From Pusillimonas sp. MFBS29 (GTDB taxonomy: Bacteria; Pseudomonadota; Gammaproteobacteria; Burkholderiales; Burkholderiaceae_B), in assembly GCF_020687695.1 (NCBI RefSeq), contig NZ_JAJEWL010000003.1:62001-126000 (forward strand): 64,000 bases of DNA. Direction: 5' to 3'. Each line of letters begins with the position of its first letter. The stretch's first letter is position 1. The translations under genes and the position numbers were made by a program. The notes under the pieces are model-generated. The model saw nothing but the letters and a program-made list of their open reading frames with translations, searched no databases and was not told the origin of the DNA. This document shows, one piece after another, positions 1-9,504 of this stretch.

Positions 1-1
1 C

Positions 2-652
2 GGCCTGTGCTGGTTCGGTCCCAAAGACGCTATTCTCGATGCCACGCCGATCACAGGGCTGGAACACCTGGATGCGCTGCTCAAGGCACGCAGAAAGATC
101 ATCTTGCTCGCACCTCACTTTATCGGGCTGGACGCCGCGGCAACACGACTCACCCTCTTCCTTAGCGAATCGGCAACCATGTACACACCGCAGAGCGACT
201 CGGATGTCGATACGCTGGTGCGCGAAGGAAGGGGTCGCTTCAATACCGTGCACCTGGTCAGCCGTCACGCCGGCGTGCGAGGACTGATACGGCACTTGCG
301 CAACGGCATACCGGTGTACTACCTGCCTGATATGGATTTCCGCGAAACAGGCTCGGTATTCGTGCCCTTCTTCGGCGTACCGGCGGCCACATTGCTGGCC
401 ACCGCACAGATCGCAAAAGCCTGGGATGCCGCAGTGGTCCCCATCGTGAGCCGGCTGGACACCGCGACAGGTCGGTATGCCATAGAGGTTCTGCCGCCAT
501 TGGCGGATTTTCCGGGCGAGCAGTCGGCCGAAGACGCAACAGCGCGCCTGAACAAACTGATTGAACAGTGGATACGTGTTGATCCGCCCCAGTATTATTG
601 GGTACACAGGCGATTCAAGACACGCCCCGAAGGCGAGCCCCGAATTTACTGA
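2..652 (+). CDS. Lipid A biosynthesis acyltransferase, LpxL/HtrB family (5' partial)
   Basis: The frame is open from the window edge to TGA at 650-652, so only the last 216 residues are seen. The visible part starts inside the acyltransferase domain and has the HX4D catalytic motif (HFIGLD), followed by segments typical of the LpxL/LpxM family (LPDMDFRETGSVFVPFFG, and a C-terminal YYWVHRRFKTRP). The family moves a secondary acyl chain from acyl-ACP to the lipid A precursor at the inner membrane. The N-terminal membrane anchor lies outside the window. Which LpxL paralogue this is cannot be decided here. Confidence 0.9.
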   Translation, partial: GLCWFGPKDAILDATPITGLEHLDALLKARRKIILLAPHFIGLDAAATRLTLFLSESATMYTPQSDSDVDTLVREGRGRFNTVHLVSRHAGVRGLIRHLRNGIPVYYLPDMDFRETGSVFVPFFGVPAATLLATAQIAKAWDAAVVPIVSRLDTATGRYAIEVLPPLADFPGEQSAEDATARLNKLIEQWIRVDPPQYYWVHRRFKTRPEGEPRIY

Positions 653-658
653 CCGCCG

Positions 659-1129
659 CTACACGCCGCCTGCGTAGTCCGCCTGGCGCCAGGCCTCAAA
701 AACGGTAACCGCCACAGCATTCGACAGATTCAGGCTGCGCTGTTGCGGCAGCATGGGCAAACGCAAACGCTGCGTTTCAGGAAAGCAGGCCAGCTGCTCT
801 GGTGACAGCCCTGCGGTTTCCCGCCCGAAAACAAATACATCGTCGGGAGTAAAAGAAAACGCTCCGATCAGGCGACTGCCTTTGGTCGTCAGTGCGAAGC
901 GCCGGGCCGGGTCGCCGCCAATGGCATCAAATGCCACATTCAGATCGTCATGAACCTGGATGTCCGCCCACTCGTGGTAATCGAGCCCCGCTCGTTTCAG
1001 GCGCTTGTCGTCCAGCTCGAAACCCAGAGGCCGTACCAGATGCAGGCGTGCACCCGTATTGGCAGCCAGACGAATGACGTTACCGGTATTGGGCGGAATT
1101 TCGGGCGAGACCAGGACGATGTGTACCAT
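659..1129 (-). CDS. trmL: tRNA (cytidine(34)-2'-O)-methyltransferase TrmL
   Basis: A 156-residue SPOUT methyltransferase of the usual TrmL length. It opens with the family start HIVLVSPEIPPNTGNVIRL and carries the knotted SAM site motifs VFGRETAGLS and LPMLPQQRSLNLSNAVAV near the C-terminus. TrmL methylates the wobble nucleotide of tRNA-Leu isoacceptors. It converges on the lipid A acyltransferase with 6 bp between the stops and lies downstream of the comF-like gene on the same strand. The ATG at 1129 has only a weak ribosome binding site but begins the conserved N-terminus exactly. Confidence 0.93.
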   Translation of the reverse strand: MVHIVLVSPEIPPNTGNVIRLAANTGARLHLVRPLGFELDDKRLKRAGLDYHEWADIQVHDDLNVAFDAIGGDPARRFALTTKGSRLIGAFSFTPDDVFVFGRETAGLSPEQLACFPETQRLRLPMLPQQRSLNLSNAVAVTVFEAWRQADYAGGV

Positions 1130-1182
1130 GAGAACATTAAAAGTGGCGCTTCGGACAACGCGCCGAAGTAGAGCCAGTGATT

Positions 1183-1968
1183 TTACAGGGTATGGTCCTG
1201 GTCAGCCGGGTCTGCCGCGTTCAGCACGCTGTGGCCTGCGGCATGATAGGGAGTACGGGCAAGCACAAGACCCCATACCGTTGCAGCGCCTGCTGCCTTG
1301 CATGCCTGAGCGATGCCATGCAAAGTGCTGCCGGTAGTCAGCACATCATCGACCACTGCAATGTGGGCGCCGTCGATGCGTTCCGGGCAGGCATACAACG
1401 AACGGATACTATCCATACGGGCTGTACGCCCGAGCTGCGCCTGCTTGACGCCTTCGCGCATCCTGAGCACCAGGCCGGGCCGGCAAGGTCTTTGCAGCTG
1501 TCTTGCCAGGCGATGGCAGACCTCGGCAGCAGGATTGAAGCCACGTCGCCGCAAGGCCGCACGGCTGGCCGGCACAGGCACCAGTACCATTCGATCCGGC
1601 ACCACAGGGCACGACGACCTGAGTGCATCAGCCAGCAGACCGGCCAGCATGCCTGCGGTGGTGAATTGCCGCTGCATTTTCAGGCGATGGATCAGCAAAT
1701 CGCCTGGCGCCGCGTAATCGAAGGCGGCAATTACCCGGTCAAAGGCCGGAGTACGCCCGGTGCAATCGGGACAGCAGCCATGAAGATCGAGTTCCAGCTG
1801 GCACACCCCGCAACGTGGTCTGCCACTGGTCATGCTGCGCGTCACTTCGTGATAGCAATAGGCACACAGTCTTCCGCCACACGCTGTGTCCTGACACAGG
1901 CCGCAGACAGTGGGCACGCGCGCCAGCAAACGGGCAGCAAATTCGCGCATGACATGCAGATAGGCCAT
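1183..1968 (-). CDS. ComF family phosphoribosyltransferase-like protein
   Basis: 261 residues. The N-terminal part holds a cysteine-rich zinc-ribbon-like segment (CxxC pairs around residues 23-70) followed by a type I phosphoribosyltransferase fold with the PRPP-binding motif VVDDVLTTGSTL near residue 205. This matches ComF/GntX proteins, which are linked to DNA uptake and utilisation in several bacteria, with an unsettled biochemical role. The gene is divergent from the methyltransferase at 2049, sharing an 80-bp spacer. An alternative ATG at 1941 would shorten it by nine residues. The window also encodes DprA at 11.2 kb, another natural-transformation protein. Confidence 0.88.
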   Translation of the reverse strand: MAYLHVMREFAARLLARVPTVCGLCQDTACGGRLCAYCYHEVTRSMTSGRPRCGVCQLELDLHGCCPDCTGRTPAFDRVIAAFDYAAPGDLLIHRLKMQRQFTTAGMLAGLLADALRSSCPVVPDRMVLVPVPASRAALRRRGFNPAAEVCHRLARQLQRPCRPGLVLRMREGVKQAQLGRTARMDSIRSLYACPERIDGAHIAVVDDVLTTGSTLHGIAQACKAAGAATVWGLVLARTPYHAAGHSVLNAADPADQDHTL

Positions 1969-2048
1969 AATAGGGGCTACTGAAAGGCAGAAAACTGCCT
2001 GTATCTAAGCATTTTTCGGTTACCGAAACCAGACGTACCTGCACCTTA

Positions 2049-3002
2049 ATGTCACAGCCTCCATCATTGCGCATCAACCCGGCTAATGTCAGTCGGCAAT
2101 TTGCACGCCGCAGCCCGCTCGATAGCGCCCAGTTCCTTTATGGCGAGATCGCGCAACGCATGCTGCAACGATTGAGCTATATACGCATTTCCCCAAAAAC
2201 CGTGGTTGACGCGGGCTGCGGTGCAGGGCACGCGCTGGAACCCTTGCGTGCACGCTACCCCAGCCTCGACTACACCGGCCTGGACAGCTGCGCCGAACTG
2301 CTCGAAGTCGCGCGCGAACGCTATGTTGCCAAGCCGGGGTTCTGGCAAAAACTGCGCAACAAGCCCACACCGCCCTTGCGCTTTGTCCAGGCCGATATGG
2401 CCGGCTCCGGACTCGAGCCCGAGTCCCAGGATCTGGTCTGGTCCAATATGGCACTGCACTGGCATGCCGAACCACACGACGTGCTGAGCGAATGGCGTCG
2501 TATTCTCAAGCCCGGCGCCCTGGTCATGTTCTCCTGCCTGGGGCCAGGCTCGATGGCCGAACTGCGCAATGCCATCAGCCAGGCAGGCCTGAATACGGTT
2601 ACCCCTGAATTCGTCGACATGCACGATTTTGGCGACCTGCTGATCGAACGCGGCTTTGCCGATCCGGTCATGGATCAGGAAGTGCTGACACTGACCTACC
2701 GCAGTCCGCAAAAGCTGCTCGATGATATGCGCATACTAGGAGGCAACCCCAGTCTGGATCGCAAGCCAGGACTGAGCGGTCGGGGATGGTATCAAAGATT
2801 GCTGGACGCCCTGGAGTCGCAGCGCAGCGACGACGGCACGATACATCTTAGCCTGGAAGTGGCTTATGGCCATGCATGGCGCTCGGCGGCCCACCGGGCG
2901 ATTACCGGAGAAACAAGGATTTCTGCAGGTTCTATCGGGCGCTCGAAAGACCCGAACAACACACGCCCCACTGTCAGGCCGCGCAAGGTCGATGACCCCT
3001 GA
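2049..3002 (+). CDS. BioC-like SAM-dependent methyltransferase
   Basis: 317 residues with a class I methyltransferase domain: motif I VVDAGCGAGHAL near residue 57 and the post-motif LVWSNMALHWHAEP near residue 135. The WSNxALxW signature and overall layout resemble malonyl-ACP O-methyltransferase BioC, which starts the pimelate branch of biotin synthesis. No biotin genes adjoin it, so the biotin role is an inference from family resemblance. The C-terminal 40 residues are low-complexity and basic. The gene is divergent from comF and converges on the ntrX-like gene. Confidence 0.75.
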   Translation: MSQPPSLRINPANVSRQFARRSPLDSAQFLYGEIAQRMLQRLSYIRISPKTVVDAGCGAGHALEPLRARYPSLDYTGLDSCAELLEVARERYVAKPGFWQKLRNKPTPPLRFVQADMAGSGLEPESQDLVWSNMALHWHAEPHDVLSEWRRILKPGALVMFSCLGPGSMAELRNAISQAGLNTVTPEFVDMHDFGDLLIERGFADPVMDQEVLTLTYRSPQKLLDDMRILGGNPSLDRKPGLSGRGWYQRLLDALESQRSDDGTIHLSLEVAYGHAWRSAAHRAITGETRISAGSIGRSKDPNNTRPTVRPRKVDDP

Positions 3003-3012
3003 ACGGTAACGT

Positions 3013-3705
3013 TCAGGAATTGCTGGTATTTCTTTTACGTGAGGAATCTATGCCCAGCTGTTTGAGCTTGCGATACAAATGGGTGCGTTCCAGACCGGTT
3101 TTTTCGGATACACGCGTCATGCTGTGGCTCTCGCGGCCCAGGTGGTATTCGAAATAGATACGCTCGAACTCGTCGCGAGCGTCGCGCAAGGGCTGATCCA
3201 GCGTAATGTTGCCCAACAATGAATTATTGGCATCTGCCACAGGCTCGGGGGCGCCTGGCATAGGCGTGGTTGTGAGCGGCTGCGCCTGGTCGGGACGCTG
3301 ATCTGCCTGGCGCGCGGTTGTTGCCGTGGCCGAGGTGATGACAGGCCGGGCAAGCCCTGCGGCGATGGTCTTGAGCAGCTTCTGTAGCGTGATGGGCTTC
3401 TCGAGGAAGTCGACCGCCCCAATGCGCGTGGCCTCGACCGCCGTATCGACCGTTGCATGCCCGCTCATCATGATGACAGGCATATCGAGCAAACCTTGTG
3501 AACCCCACTCTTTGAGCAGACTGACTCCATCGGTGTCTGGCATCCAGATGTCAAGCAGCACCAAATCAGGCCGTGCACGCAATCGCGCGGCCCTTGCTTG
3601 AGCGGCATTCTCTGCAAGCTCTACGCTGTGCCCCTCGTCGTAAAGAATTTCAGACAAGAGTTCACGAATGCCAATTTCGTCATCAACCACCAGGATTCTG
3701 GCCAT
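3013..3705 (-). CDS. ntrX: NtrX-like response regulator without AAA+ domain (receiver + Fis HTH)
   Basis: 230 residues. Residues 1-120 are a receiver with the acidic pocket DDE near the start, the phospho-acceptor in DLVLLDIWMPDTDG (near residue 53) and the conserved Lys in FLEKPITL. A Pro/Gln/Thr-rich linker of about 45 residues follows, then a Fis-type HTH (MTRVSEKTGLERTHLYRKLK). Classical NtrX has a sigma-54 AAA+ ATPase between these parts and it is absent here, so this protein should act as a classical DNA-binding regulator, like RegA/ActR in layout. It follows ntrY by 10 bp and has a good ribosome binding site (AGGTGA). Confidence 0.85.
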   Translation of the reverse strand: MARILVVDDEIGIRELLSEILYDEGHSVELAENAAQARAARLRARPDLVLLDIWMPDTDGVSLLKEWGSQGLLDMPVIMMSGHATVDTAVEATRIGAVDFLEKPITLQKLLKTIAAGLARPVITSATATTARQADQRPDQAQPLTTTPMPGAPEPVADANNSLLGNITLDQPLRDARDEFERIYFEYHLGRESHSMTRVSEKTGLERTHLYRKLKQLGIDSSRKRNTSNS

Positions 3706-3715
3706 AAAGCGTCAC

Positions 3716-6100
3716 CTACCTTTTTTCCGCATTATCGTTCCCTTGCTTAGCTTCGTCCAGCGTAAGCTGGGCATCGGCAAGGCGCATCAAGAGGATGGAA
3801 ATGCGAGCTCCCCCTTCACGACGGTTGGATATATCAATGCGACCGCCGTGTTCCTCGATAATTTTATTCACTATAGCAAGACCTAGCCCTGTTCCGCTGG
3901 CCTTGGTTGTGACATAGGGTTCAAACACCCTGCTTAACACCTGGGGCGCAAAGCCAGGCCCGTTATCGGACACCGTGAGCCTGACCGCCAGATGTTCGAC
4001 TCCATCATCGCCCCGAGACTGAGTGCGTTTAGTCTGGACATAAATTCTGGCATCCGCCAGCGACTGGTTCTGGCATGCAGCATCCCGCGCATTCGCCAAC
4101 AAGTTGTGGATGACCTGACGCAACTGCGTGACGTCACCTTCGATATGCGGTAGCTGCGGATCGAACTCTACTTCCAGACCCACGTTCAGGCCGTCGCCCC
4201 GAACCGCGCATTCTACGGGATCCCAGCCATATAGTGTCAAGACATCGCCTATCAGTTCGTTGATGTCTATGGGCTGCATCTGAGCCGGCGGGGTACGCGC
4301 ATACTCGCGGAAATCGTCCACCATTTTCTTCAGCGATCCGACCTGACTGATGATGGTATTGGTCGAGCGCGTCAGCATGGCAGCATCTTCTTCGTTCAGA
4401 CGCCCTCCCAGCTTCATGGCCAGCCGCTCGGCGGAAAGCTGTATGGGCGTCAGCGGATTCTTGATCTCGTGCGCCAGGCGCCGCGCAACTTCACCCCAGG
4501 CAACTGTGCGATTGGCTGAAATCACCTCGCTTATGTCATCGAACACCACCAGATAGCCATTGCCGCGGCCATCGACGTTCAGATGGGTACCCCGGGCCAG
4601 CAGGGTAACAACATGTCGTTTCTTTTCATTGTCGATCGCCGCCTCGAGTTCCAGCTCGAACTGTTGCTGCCAGTACAAGCGCTCGGAGCCCACCGCCGCA
4701 TGTGCGGCAAATGCCTGTCGTATCAGCTGCGACAAGGCAAAAGCGCCATCTGCCGTTTCAAGCGGGCGCCCTTTGACTGAGCGCAGGTCCACACGCAAGA
4801 TGCTCTGAGCGCCCTGGTTGAACATGGTCACGCGGAACATTTCATCGAATACCAGCACCCCCGAAGACAGATTGCTCAGCACCGACTCCAGGTAGACGTT
4901 CGAACGCTCGAGCTGCTGGCGATTTTTCTCGACCATCTGGCGGGCTTCTTCCAGTTGTCGTGTCATCGCGTTAAATGAGCGGGTCAATTGCCCCACCTCG
5001 TCGCGCTCCGGCGGCTCAGGCAGCGGACGATAATCACCCACACCCACGGCCTGCGTACCTGCCGCCAGCGTCAGCAAGGGGCGTACGAGGCGCCGGGATA
5101 CGGCCAACGCCACCACAACTGCGGCAAACACAGCCAGGATCAGGGCCAGCGTCAGCGTGATGCCGTATAGCTTACGCAGACCCAGACGCGACAGGGCGAG
5201 TTCCTGATAATCCCGAAATCCTTGCTGAACCTGGTTCGCATTGCGGGCGATTTGCTCGGGCACCGGCTCTATCACCTGGAGCCAGCGCATGTCGGCCGCA
5301 ACACCCAGCGATGAAGAAAGCCGCTCATGTGTGGCAATAGGCACCACGACACGCAAATGCAGGTTAACGTTGTCATCCGGGTCGTTGTCCCCTTCGGGAG
5401 CTTCGTCCACCTCGGCAGCCGAATAGCCACCGGCAATCCGCAACTGATTGAGCACGCTGGTGGGTGGCACATCGGGAAACAGCTGTCCGTAAGCCGACGA
5501 TGAAAAGGCAAGCAAACGCCCGTTGCCCGTGAACACCAATGCCTCGGATACGCCACTGGCCTCGCGCAGGCGAGTGATCATGACCGCCATCTCGGCATCG
5601 CTGGCATTGCTCATGTTCTTCGAGATCTCCCGGGCACGACTGCTGAGATCACCCAATTGTGAATCCAGCGCGGCACGACCCAGATTCAGCCCGGACTCCA
5701 GGGCACTGTCTACCCGCACGTTGAACCACGACTCAATCGAACGAGACATGAACTGCACTGACAACACGTAAATCAATACGCCCGGCAGCACACCTATCAG
5801 CGCAAAATACAAGGCAAACCGGCCAGTCAGGCGGGCGCCGAATTGCCGGCGCCGAATTTGCCTGATCAAGCGCATTGCCAGCACCACAACCCACGAAATG
5901 AGCGCAACGGCAAAAATCAGATTCAGGATCAGCAGTGAGTCGTACTGCTGTGCGTAGCGCGATGCGTTGCCGGTCGACCAGACCAGCAACGCCAGCAGAG
6001 CCAGCGCGCTCCCGGCCGCAATGACCAGCGCGATACGCAAGCTCCAGCGGACTATGGCTGGCGCTTGTCTACGGAGATTGAAAAATTGAAGTTTTTCCAT
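3716..6100 (-). CDS. ntrY: NtrY-type membrane sensor histidine kinase
   Basis: 794 residues. The N-terminus has about three membrane segments within residues 15-120, a large periplasmic region, a further membrane segment near 325, then HAMP, PAS, HisKA with the phospho-acceptor His in RRLAHEIKNPLTPIQ near residue 543, and a HATPase domain with N-box NLLANARDA and G-boxes DNGPGFAP and GTGLGLAIV. This is the NtrY architecture, linked to nitrogen and redox responses. It overlaps the DUF4390 gene upstream by 49 bp and the regulator follows at once, giving a DUF4390-ntrY-ntrX operon that is common in Burkholderiales. Confidence 0.92.
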   Translation of the reverse strand: MEKLQFFNLRRQAPAIVRWSLRIALVIAAGSALALLALLVWSTGNASRYAQQYDSLLILNLIFAVALISWVVVLAMRLIRQIRRRQFGARLTGRFALYFALIGVLPGVLIYVLSVQFMSRSIESWFNVRVDSALESGLNLGRAALDSQLGDLSSRAREISKNMSNASDAEMAVMITRLREASGVSEALVFTGNGRLLAFSSSAYGQLFPDVPPTSVLNQLRIAGGYSAAEVDEAPEGDNDPDDNVNLHLRVVVPIATHERLSSSLGVAADMRWLQVIEPVPEQIARNANQVQQGFRDYQELALSRLGLRKLYGITLTLALILAVFAAVVVALAVSRRLVRPLLTLAAGTQAVGVGDYRPLPEPPERDEVGQLTRSFNAMTRQLEEARQMVEKNRQQLERSNVYLESVLSNLSSGVLVFDEMFRVTMFNQGAQSILRVDLRSVKGRPLETADGAFALSQLIRQAFAAHAAVGSERLYWQQQFELELEAAIDNEKKRHVVTLLARGTHLNVDGRGNGYLVVFDDISEVISANRTVAWGEVARRLAHEIKNPLTPIQLSAERLAMKLGGRLNEEDAAMLTRSTNTIISQVGSLKKMVDDFREYARTPPAQMQPIDINELIGDVLTLYGWDPVECAVRGDGLNVGLEVEFDPQLPHIEGDVTQLRQVIHNLLANARDAACQNQSLADARIYVQTKRTQSRGDDGVEHLAVRLTVSDNGPGFAPQVLSRVFEPYVTTKASGTGLGLAIVNKIIEEHGGRIDISNRREGGARISILLMRLADAQLTLDEAKQGNDNAEKR

Positions 6101-6627
6101 GGAGTCGCCAGGGACCAGGCGCTGCTGTTGTAGGCATCAACCTGAAAGGGTCGGGCCAATAGCGAGGTATCCAGTCGCACCCGCAACCGGCCTTCGTATA
6201 GTTCGTCATGCTCAAGATCTTCTATCCTGGCCACGTCCCAGCCGCGGATGTTGCGGACCACGGACAGCGCGTCGTCAAGCGAGGATTCCGGCAACGACAG
6301 TTCACCGGTACCGACACGCCATTGTCGTGTGAGCGCGTTATACACAATCCGCCAGGTTTGCCGCTGGTCCACGACTTTCTTGTCGAACCACCACCAGCGC
6401 GAGGACAGGATTTCAAGGTCGGCCGTGAAGTAGATGGGCACGCCCTTCTGCGCAGCGTTGCGCAACTCGCCCTCGACAGAGAACTCGACATCCGCATCAA
6501 TATACAGGCTGCCGTCACGCACAACGGGATTCACGCTGACCACGCGCTCACGCTGATCCGGCAAGTCGATCTCGGCTTGCACAGGCAGAAAGAAGCACAG
6601 GACTATAGCCAGCAGCAGTCGCAACAT
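6052..6627 (-). CDS. DUF4390 domain protein, secreted
   Basis: 191 residues starting with a likely signal peptide (MLRLLLAIVLCFFLPVQA), so the protein should be periplasmic. The body matches the DUF4390 proteins found directly upstream of ntrY in betaproteobacteria (YIDADVEFSVEGELRNAAQKG and later WRIVYNALTRQWRVGTG). Its last 49 bp overlap the ntrY start in another frame, which suggests coupled translation and a role beside the periplasmic sensor region of NtrY. The biochemical function is unknown. Confidence 0.85.
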   Translation of the reverse strand: MLRLLLAIVLCFFLPVQAEIDLPDQRERVVSVNPVVRDGSLYIDADVEFSVEGELRNAAQKGVPIYFTADLEILSSRWWWFDKKVVDQRQTWRIVYNALTRQWRVGTGELSLPESSLDDALSVVRNIRGWDVARIEDLEHDELYEGRLRVRLDTSLLARPFQVDAYNSSAWSLATPWKNFNFSISVDKRQP

Positions 6628-6682
6628 TGACGCTCACGAGGATGAATAAAAAACACCGGATTCATACTGTATTTTTGACGAC

Positions 6683-8038
6683 TCAGGCCGCCTTGGCAAA
6701 CAGGGCGTAAAAGAAACCATCATGCGACATTGCCTGGTCCTTTTCCAAAGGCAGCCACTGCCCGGGCGCCGCCAGGCGAATCGCATCAGGATGACGCCGG
6801 ACAAACTGCTCGGCCTGCTGCTCGCCCTCTTGGAGAAATATGGAGCAGGTCGCATAAAGCATATGCCCGCCCGGCTTGACTGTCGTCCAGAGGGCATCCG
6901 CGATGCTGCGCTGCAGAGCGGCGGTTTTGGCGATATCCGCTGCGCGCCGCAGCCACCTGATGTCGGGATGTCGACGCACTACACCCGACGCCGTGCAAGG
7001 CACGTCGGCTAAAACGGCATCAAAAGGCTCACCGTCCCACCAGCTCGCGACATCAGCCGCATCGGCGCAACGCAATGATACAGCGCTGCCGTCCAGATGC
7101 AGGCGCTTCAGGTTCTGCCCGACCCGTTGCAGCCGGGCCGGATCAGCATCCAGCGCCAGCAAGTTCAAGTCGGCCCGCTCCAGCAAATGGGCTGTTTTGC
7201 CGCCCGGTGCAGCGCACGCATCCAGCACGCGCATGCCAGGTTGCAAGGGTAATAAGCGCCCTGCCTGCTGCGCGGCCAGATCCTGTACCGACCACCAGCC
7301 CTGCTCGAAGCCAGGCACATCCTGAACAGGCCGTGGGGTCAGCAACGCTATGGCTTCTTCCTGAATATGAACGGCGGGAATTTCTGCCGCCTGCAAGGCT
7401 TCCAGCACTTGTGGCACCGTGGCCTGCCGCAGATTTACGCGCAATGTCATGGGGCCGGGCACATTTGCGGCGTGCAGCAGATCCTGCCAATGCTCCGGGT
7501 AGCTGCGGCGAACCTGGGCTATCCACCAGGCCGGGTGATTGAACATCGCTTCCGGATTTTCCCCGGCCTGAGCTAAAATGCTGCTTCTTTCCCGTATAAA
7601 ACCCCGTAAGGTGCCATTTAGCAACGCTTTGTAGTTGCGCATGCGGTGCTGGCTACCCGCCGCCGTGACCGCCTGATCCACCACCGTATGCACGGCATAC
7701 ACCGGGATATGACGCCACTTGTCGGAGTCAGGATCTGCATCATCGGCGTATTCCAGTGCGCTATCAAGCAACGCCAACGACACCAGCAACAAGGCGTCGA
7801 ACAAAGGATTCGGCGGAGTGCGCCGGACCAGTATCTGCTTTATCGCACGTGCCAGGCCAAGACGACGCATGGCATGGAATGCCACCGACTGGGCTGATGC
7901 ACGCAGGAAAGCAGGCGTATCAGCCAGGCTGTCCGATAAGGAACGGCCGGCCAGCACTTCCTGCACATTCCGGGCGCTGGCCAAAATGGTGTCGGACAAT
8001 GTGGGTGTACGGGTTGGCTTGGAAGGAGTATTGGGCAC
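6683..8038 (-). CDS. rsmB: 16S rRNA (cytosine(967)-C5)-methyltransferase RsmB
   Basis: 451 residues. An N-terminal NusB-like RNA-binding domain (about 1-165) precedes the Rossmann methyltransferase domain with the SAM motif LDACAAPGGKTAHLL near residue 270, the DVPCTASG motif with the first catalytic cysteine near 345 and YATCSIF with the second near 395. The start is GTG at 8038. It is divergent from rimO across 149 bp and is followed on the same strand by the DUF4390-ntrY-ntrX genes after 55 bp, so it may lead that operon. Confidence 0.93.
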   Translation of the reverse strand: MPNTPSKPTRTPTLSDTILASARNVQEVLAGRSLSDSLADTPAFLRASAQSVAFHAMRRLGLARAIKQILVRRTPPNPLFDALLLVSLALLDSALEYADDADPDSDKWRHIPVYAVHTVVDQAVTAAGSQHRMRNYKALLNGTLRGFIRERSSILAQAGENPEAMFNHPAWWIAQVRRSYPEHWQDLLHAANVPGPMTLRVNLRQATVPQVLEALQAAEIPAVHIQEEAIALLTPRPVQDVPGFEQGWWSVQDLAAQQAGRLLPLQPGMRVLDACAAPGGKTAHLLERADLNLLALDADPARLQRVGQNLKRLHLDGSAVSLRCADAADVASWWDGEPFDAVLADVPCTASGVVRRHPDIRWLRRAADIAKTAALQRSIADALWTTVKPGGHMLYATCSIFLQEGEQQAEQFVRRHPDAIRLAAPGQWLPLEKDQAMSHDGFFYALFAKAA

Positions 8039-8187
8039 GAACGCAACAACCTGCGAGAGTCTGTTTTCAACCGGACTTTATCATCAATTCGCGAACAAGA
8101 CCTGTTTGCACCCGGAAAGCCGACGACTCGCTCCAGGCAAGTTTTTTACAGATTTTTTATCGAGCCACTGGCTCAACGAGGTAAATC

Positions 8188-9504
8188 ATGAGTTCCCCAA
8201 AAGTCGGCTTTGTCAGCCTGGGATGCCCCAAGGCACTGGTTGATTCCGAGCGCATCCTTACGCAACTGCGTACCGAAGGCTATGCAATCACACCCGACTA
8301 CGACAATGCCGATGTCGTGGTCGTCAACACCTGCGGCTTCATCGACAGCGCCAAGGCTGAATCACTGGATGCCATAGGCGAAGCTATCGCCGAGAACGGC
8401 AAAGTGATCGTTACCGGCTGCATGGGCGTCGAGGAATCATTGATCCGTGATGTCCATCCGGCAGTGCTGGCCGTAACCGGCCCGCAACAATATGAACAGG
8501 TGGTGCGGGCCGTGCACGAAGCGGCGCCCCCCAGCCTGACCCATGACCCCTACGTAGACCTGGTGCCACCCCAAGGCATCAAACTGACGCCCCGCCATTA
8601 TGCCTACCTGAAGATTTCGGAAGGCTGCAACCACCGGTGCAGCTTCTGCATCATTCCGTCCATGCGCGGCAACCTGGTCAGTCGCCCCATTGGCGATGTC
8701 ATGGGCGAAGCCGAACGCCTGGTCAAGGCCGGCGTCAAGGAATTACTGGTCATTTCACAAGACACCAGCGCCTACGGCGTAGACGTCAAGTTCCGCAGCG
8801 GCTTCTGGAACGGGCGCCCCATCAAAACGCACATGACCCAGCTAAGCGAAGCGCTGGCCGGTTTTGGCGTATGGACCCGCCTGCACTACGTGTATCCCTA
8901 CCCGCATGTCGATGAAGTCATTCCCCTGATGGCCGACGGCAAGATCCTGCCCTACCTGGATATTCCCTTCCAGCATGCCAGCCCCAAAATACTGAAGGCC
9001 ATGAAACGGCCTGCCTTCGAAGATCGCACCCTGGCGCGCATCAAGAGCTGGCGCGAGGCCTGTCCGGACCTCACCCTGCGGTCCACCTTTATCGTGGGCT
9101 TTCCTGGCGAAACAGAGGAAGACTTCCAGTACCTGCTCGACTGGATGACCGAGGCCCAGCTCGACCGGGTGGGCTGTTTCCAGTACTCGCCGGTGGAAGG
9201 CGCACGCGCCAACGCACTGCCCGACCAGGTTCCCGACGAGGTCAAACAGGAACGCTGGGACCGCTTCATGGCTCATCAGCAAGCCATATCCACCGAAAGG
9301 CTGGCCAACAAGATCGGCCGGGAAATGGACGTTCTGATCGACGAGATCGATGACGACGGCGCCATAGGCCGATCCAGTGCCGACGCGCCCGAGATCGACG
9401 GCAATGTTTTTGTTACCAGCGAAAAAACGCTGAAGCCAGGCGACATGGTTCGCGTGCGTATCAGCGATTCAGACGAATACGACCTGTACGGCGACGCGAT
9501 CTAG
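8188..9504 (+). CDS. rimO: Ribosomal protein S12 methylthiotransferase RimO
   Basis: 438 residues. The N-terminal methylthiotransferase domain has the three cluster cysteines in [22 protein letters not shown] and TGCMGVEES. The radical SAM domain has [15 protein letters not shown] near residue 149, and a C-terminal TRAM domain ends the protein. RimO adds a methylthio group to the conserved Asp of ribosomal protein S12. The ATG follows a GAGG ribosome binding site. The gene ends directly against the stop of fmt on the other strand. Confidence 0.96.
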   Translation: MSSPKVGFVSLGCPKALVDSERILTQLRTEGYAITPDYDNADVVVVNTCGFIDSAKAESLDAIGEAIAENGKVIVTGCMGVEESLIRDVHPAVLAVTGPQQYEQVVRAVHEAAPPSLTHDPYVDLVPPQGIKLTPRHYAYLKISEGCNHRCSFCIIPSMRGNLVSRPIGDVMGEAERLVKAGVKELLVISQDTSAYGVDVKFRSGFWNGRPIKTHMTQLSEALAGFGVWTRLHYVYPYPHVDEVIPLMADGKILPYLDIPFQHASPKILKAMKRPAFEDRTLARIKSWREACPDLTLRSTFIVGFPGETEEDFQYLLDWMTEAQLDRVGCFQYSPVEGARANALPDQVPDEVKQERWDRFMAHQQAISTERLANKIGREMDVLIDEIDDDGAIGRSSADAPEIDGNVFVTSEKTLKPGDMVRVRISDSDEYDLYGDAI

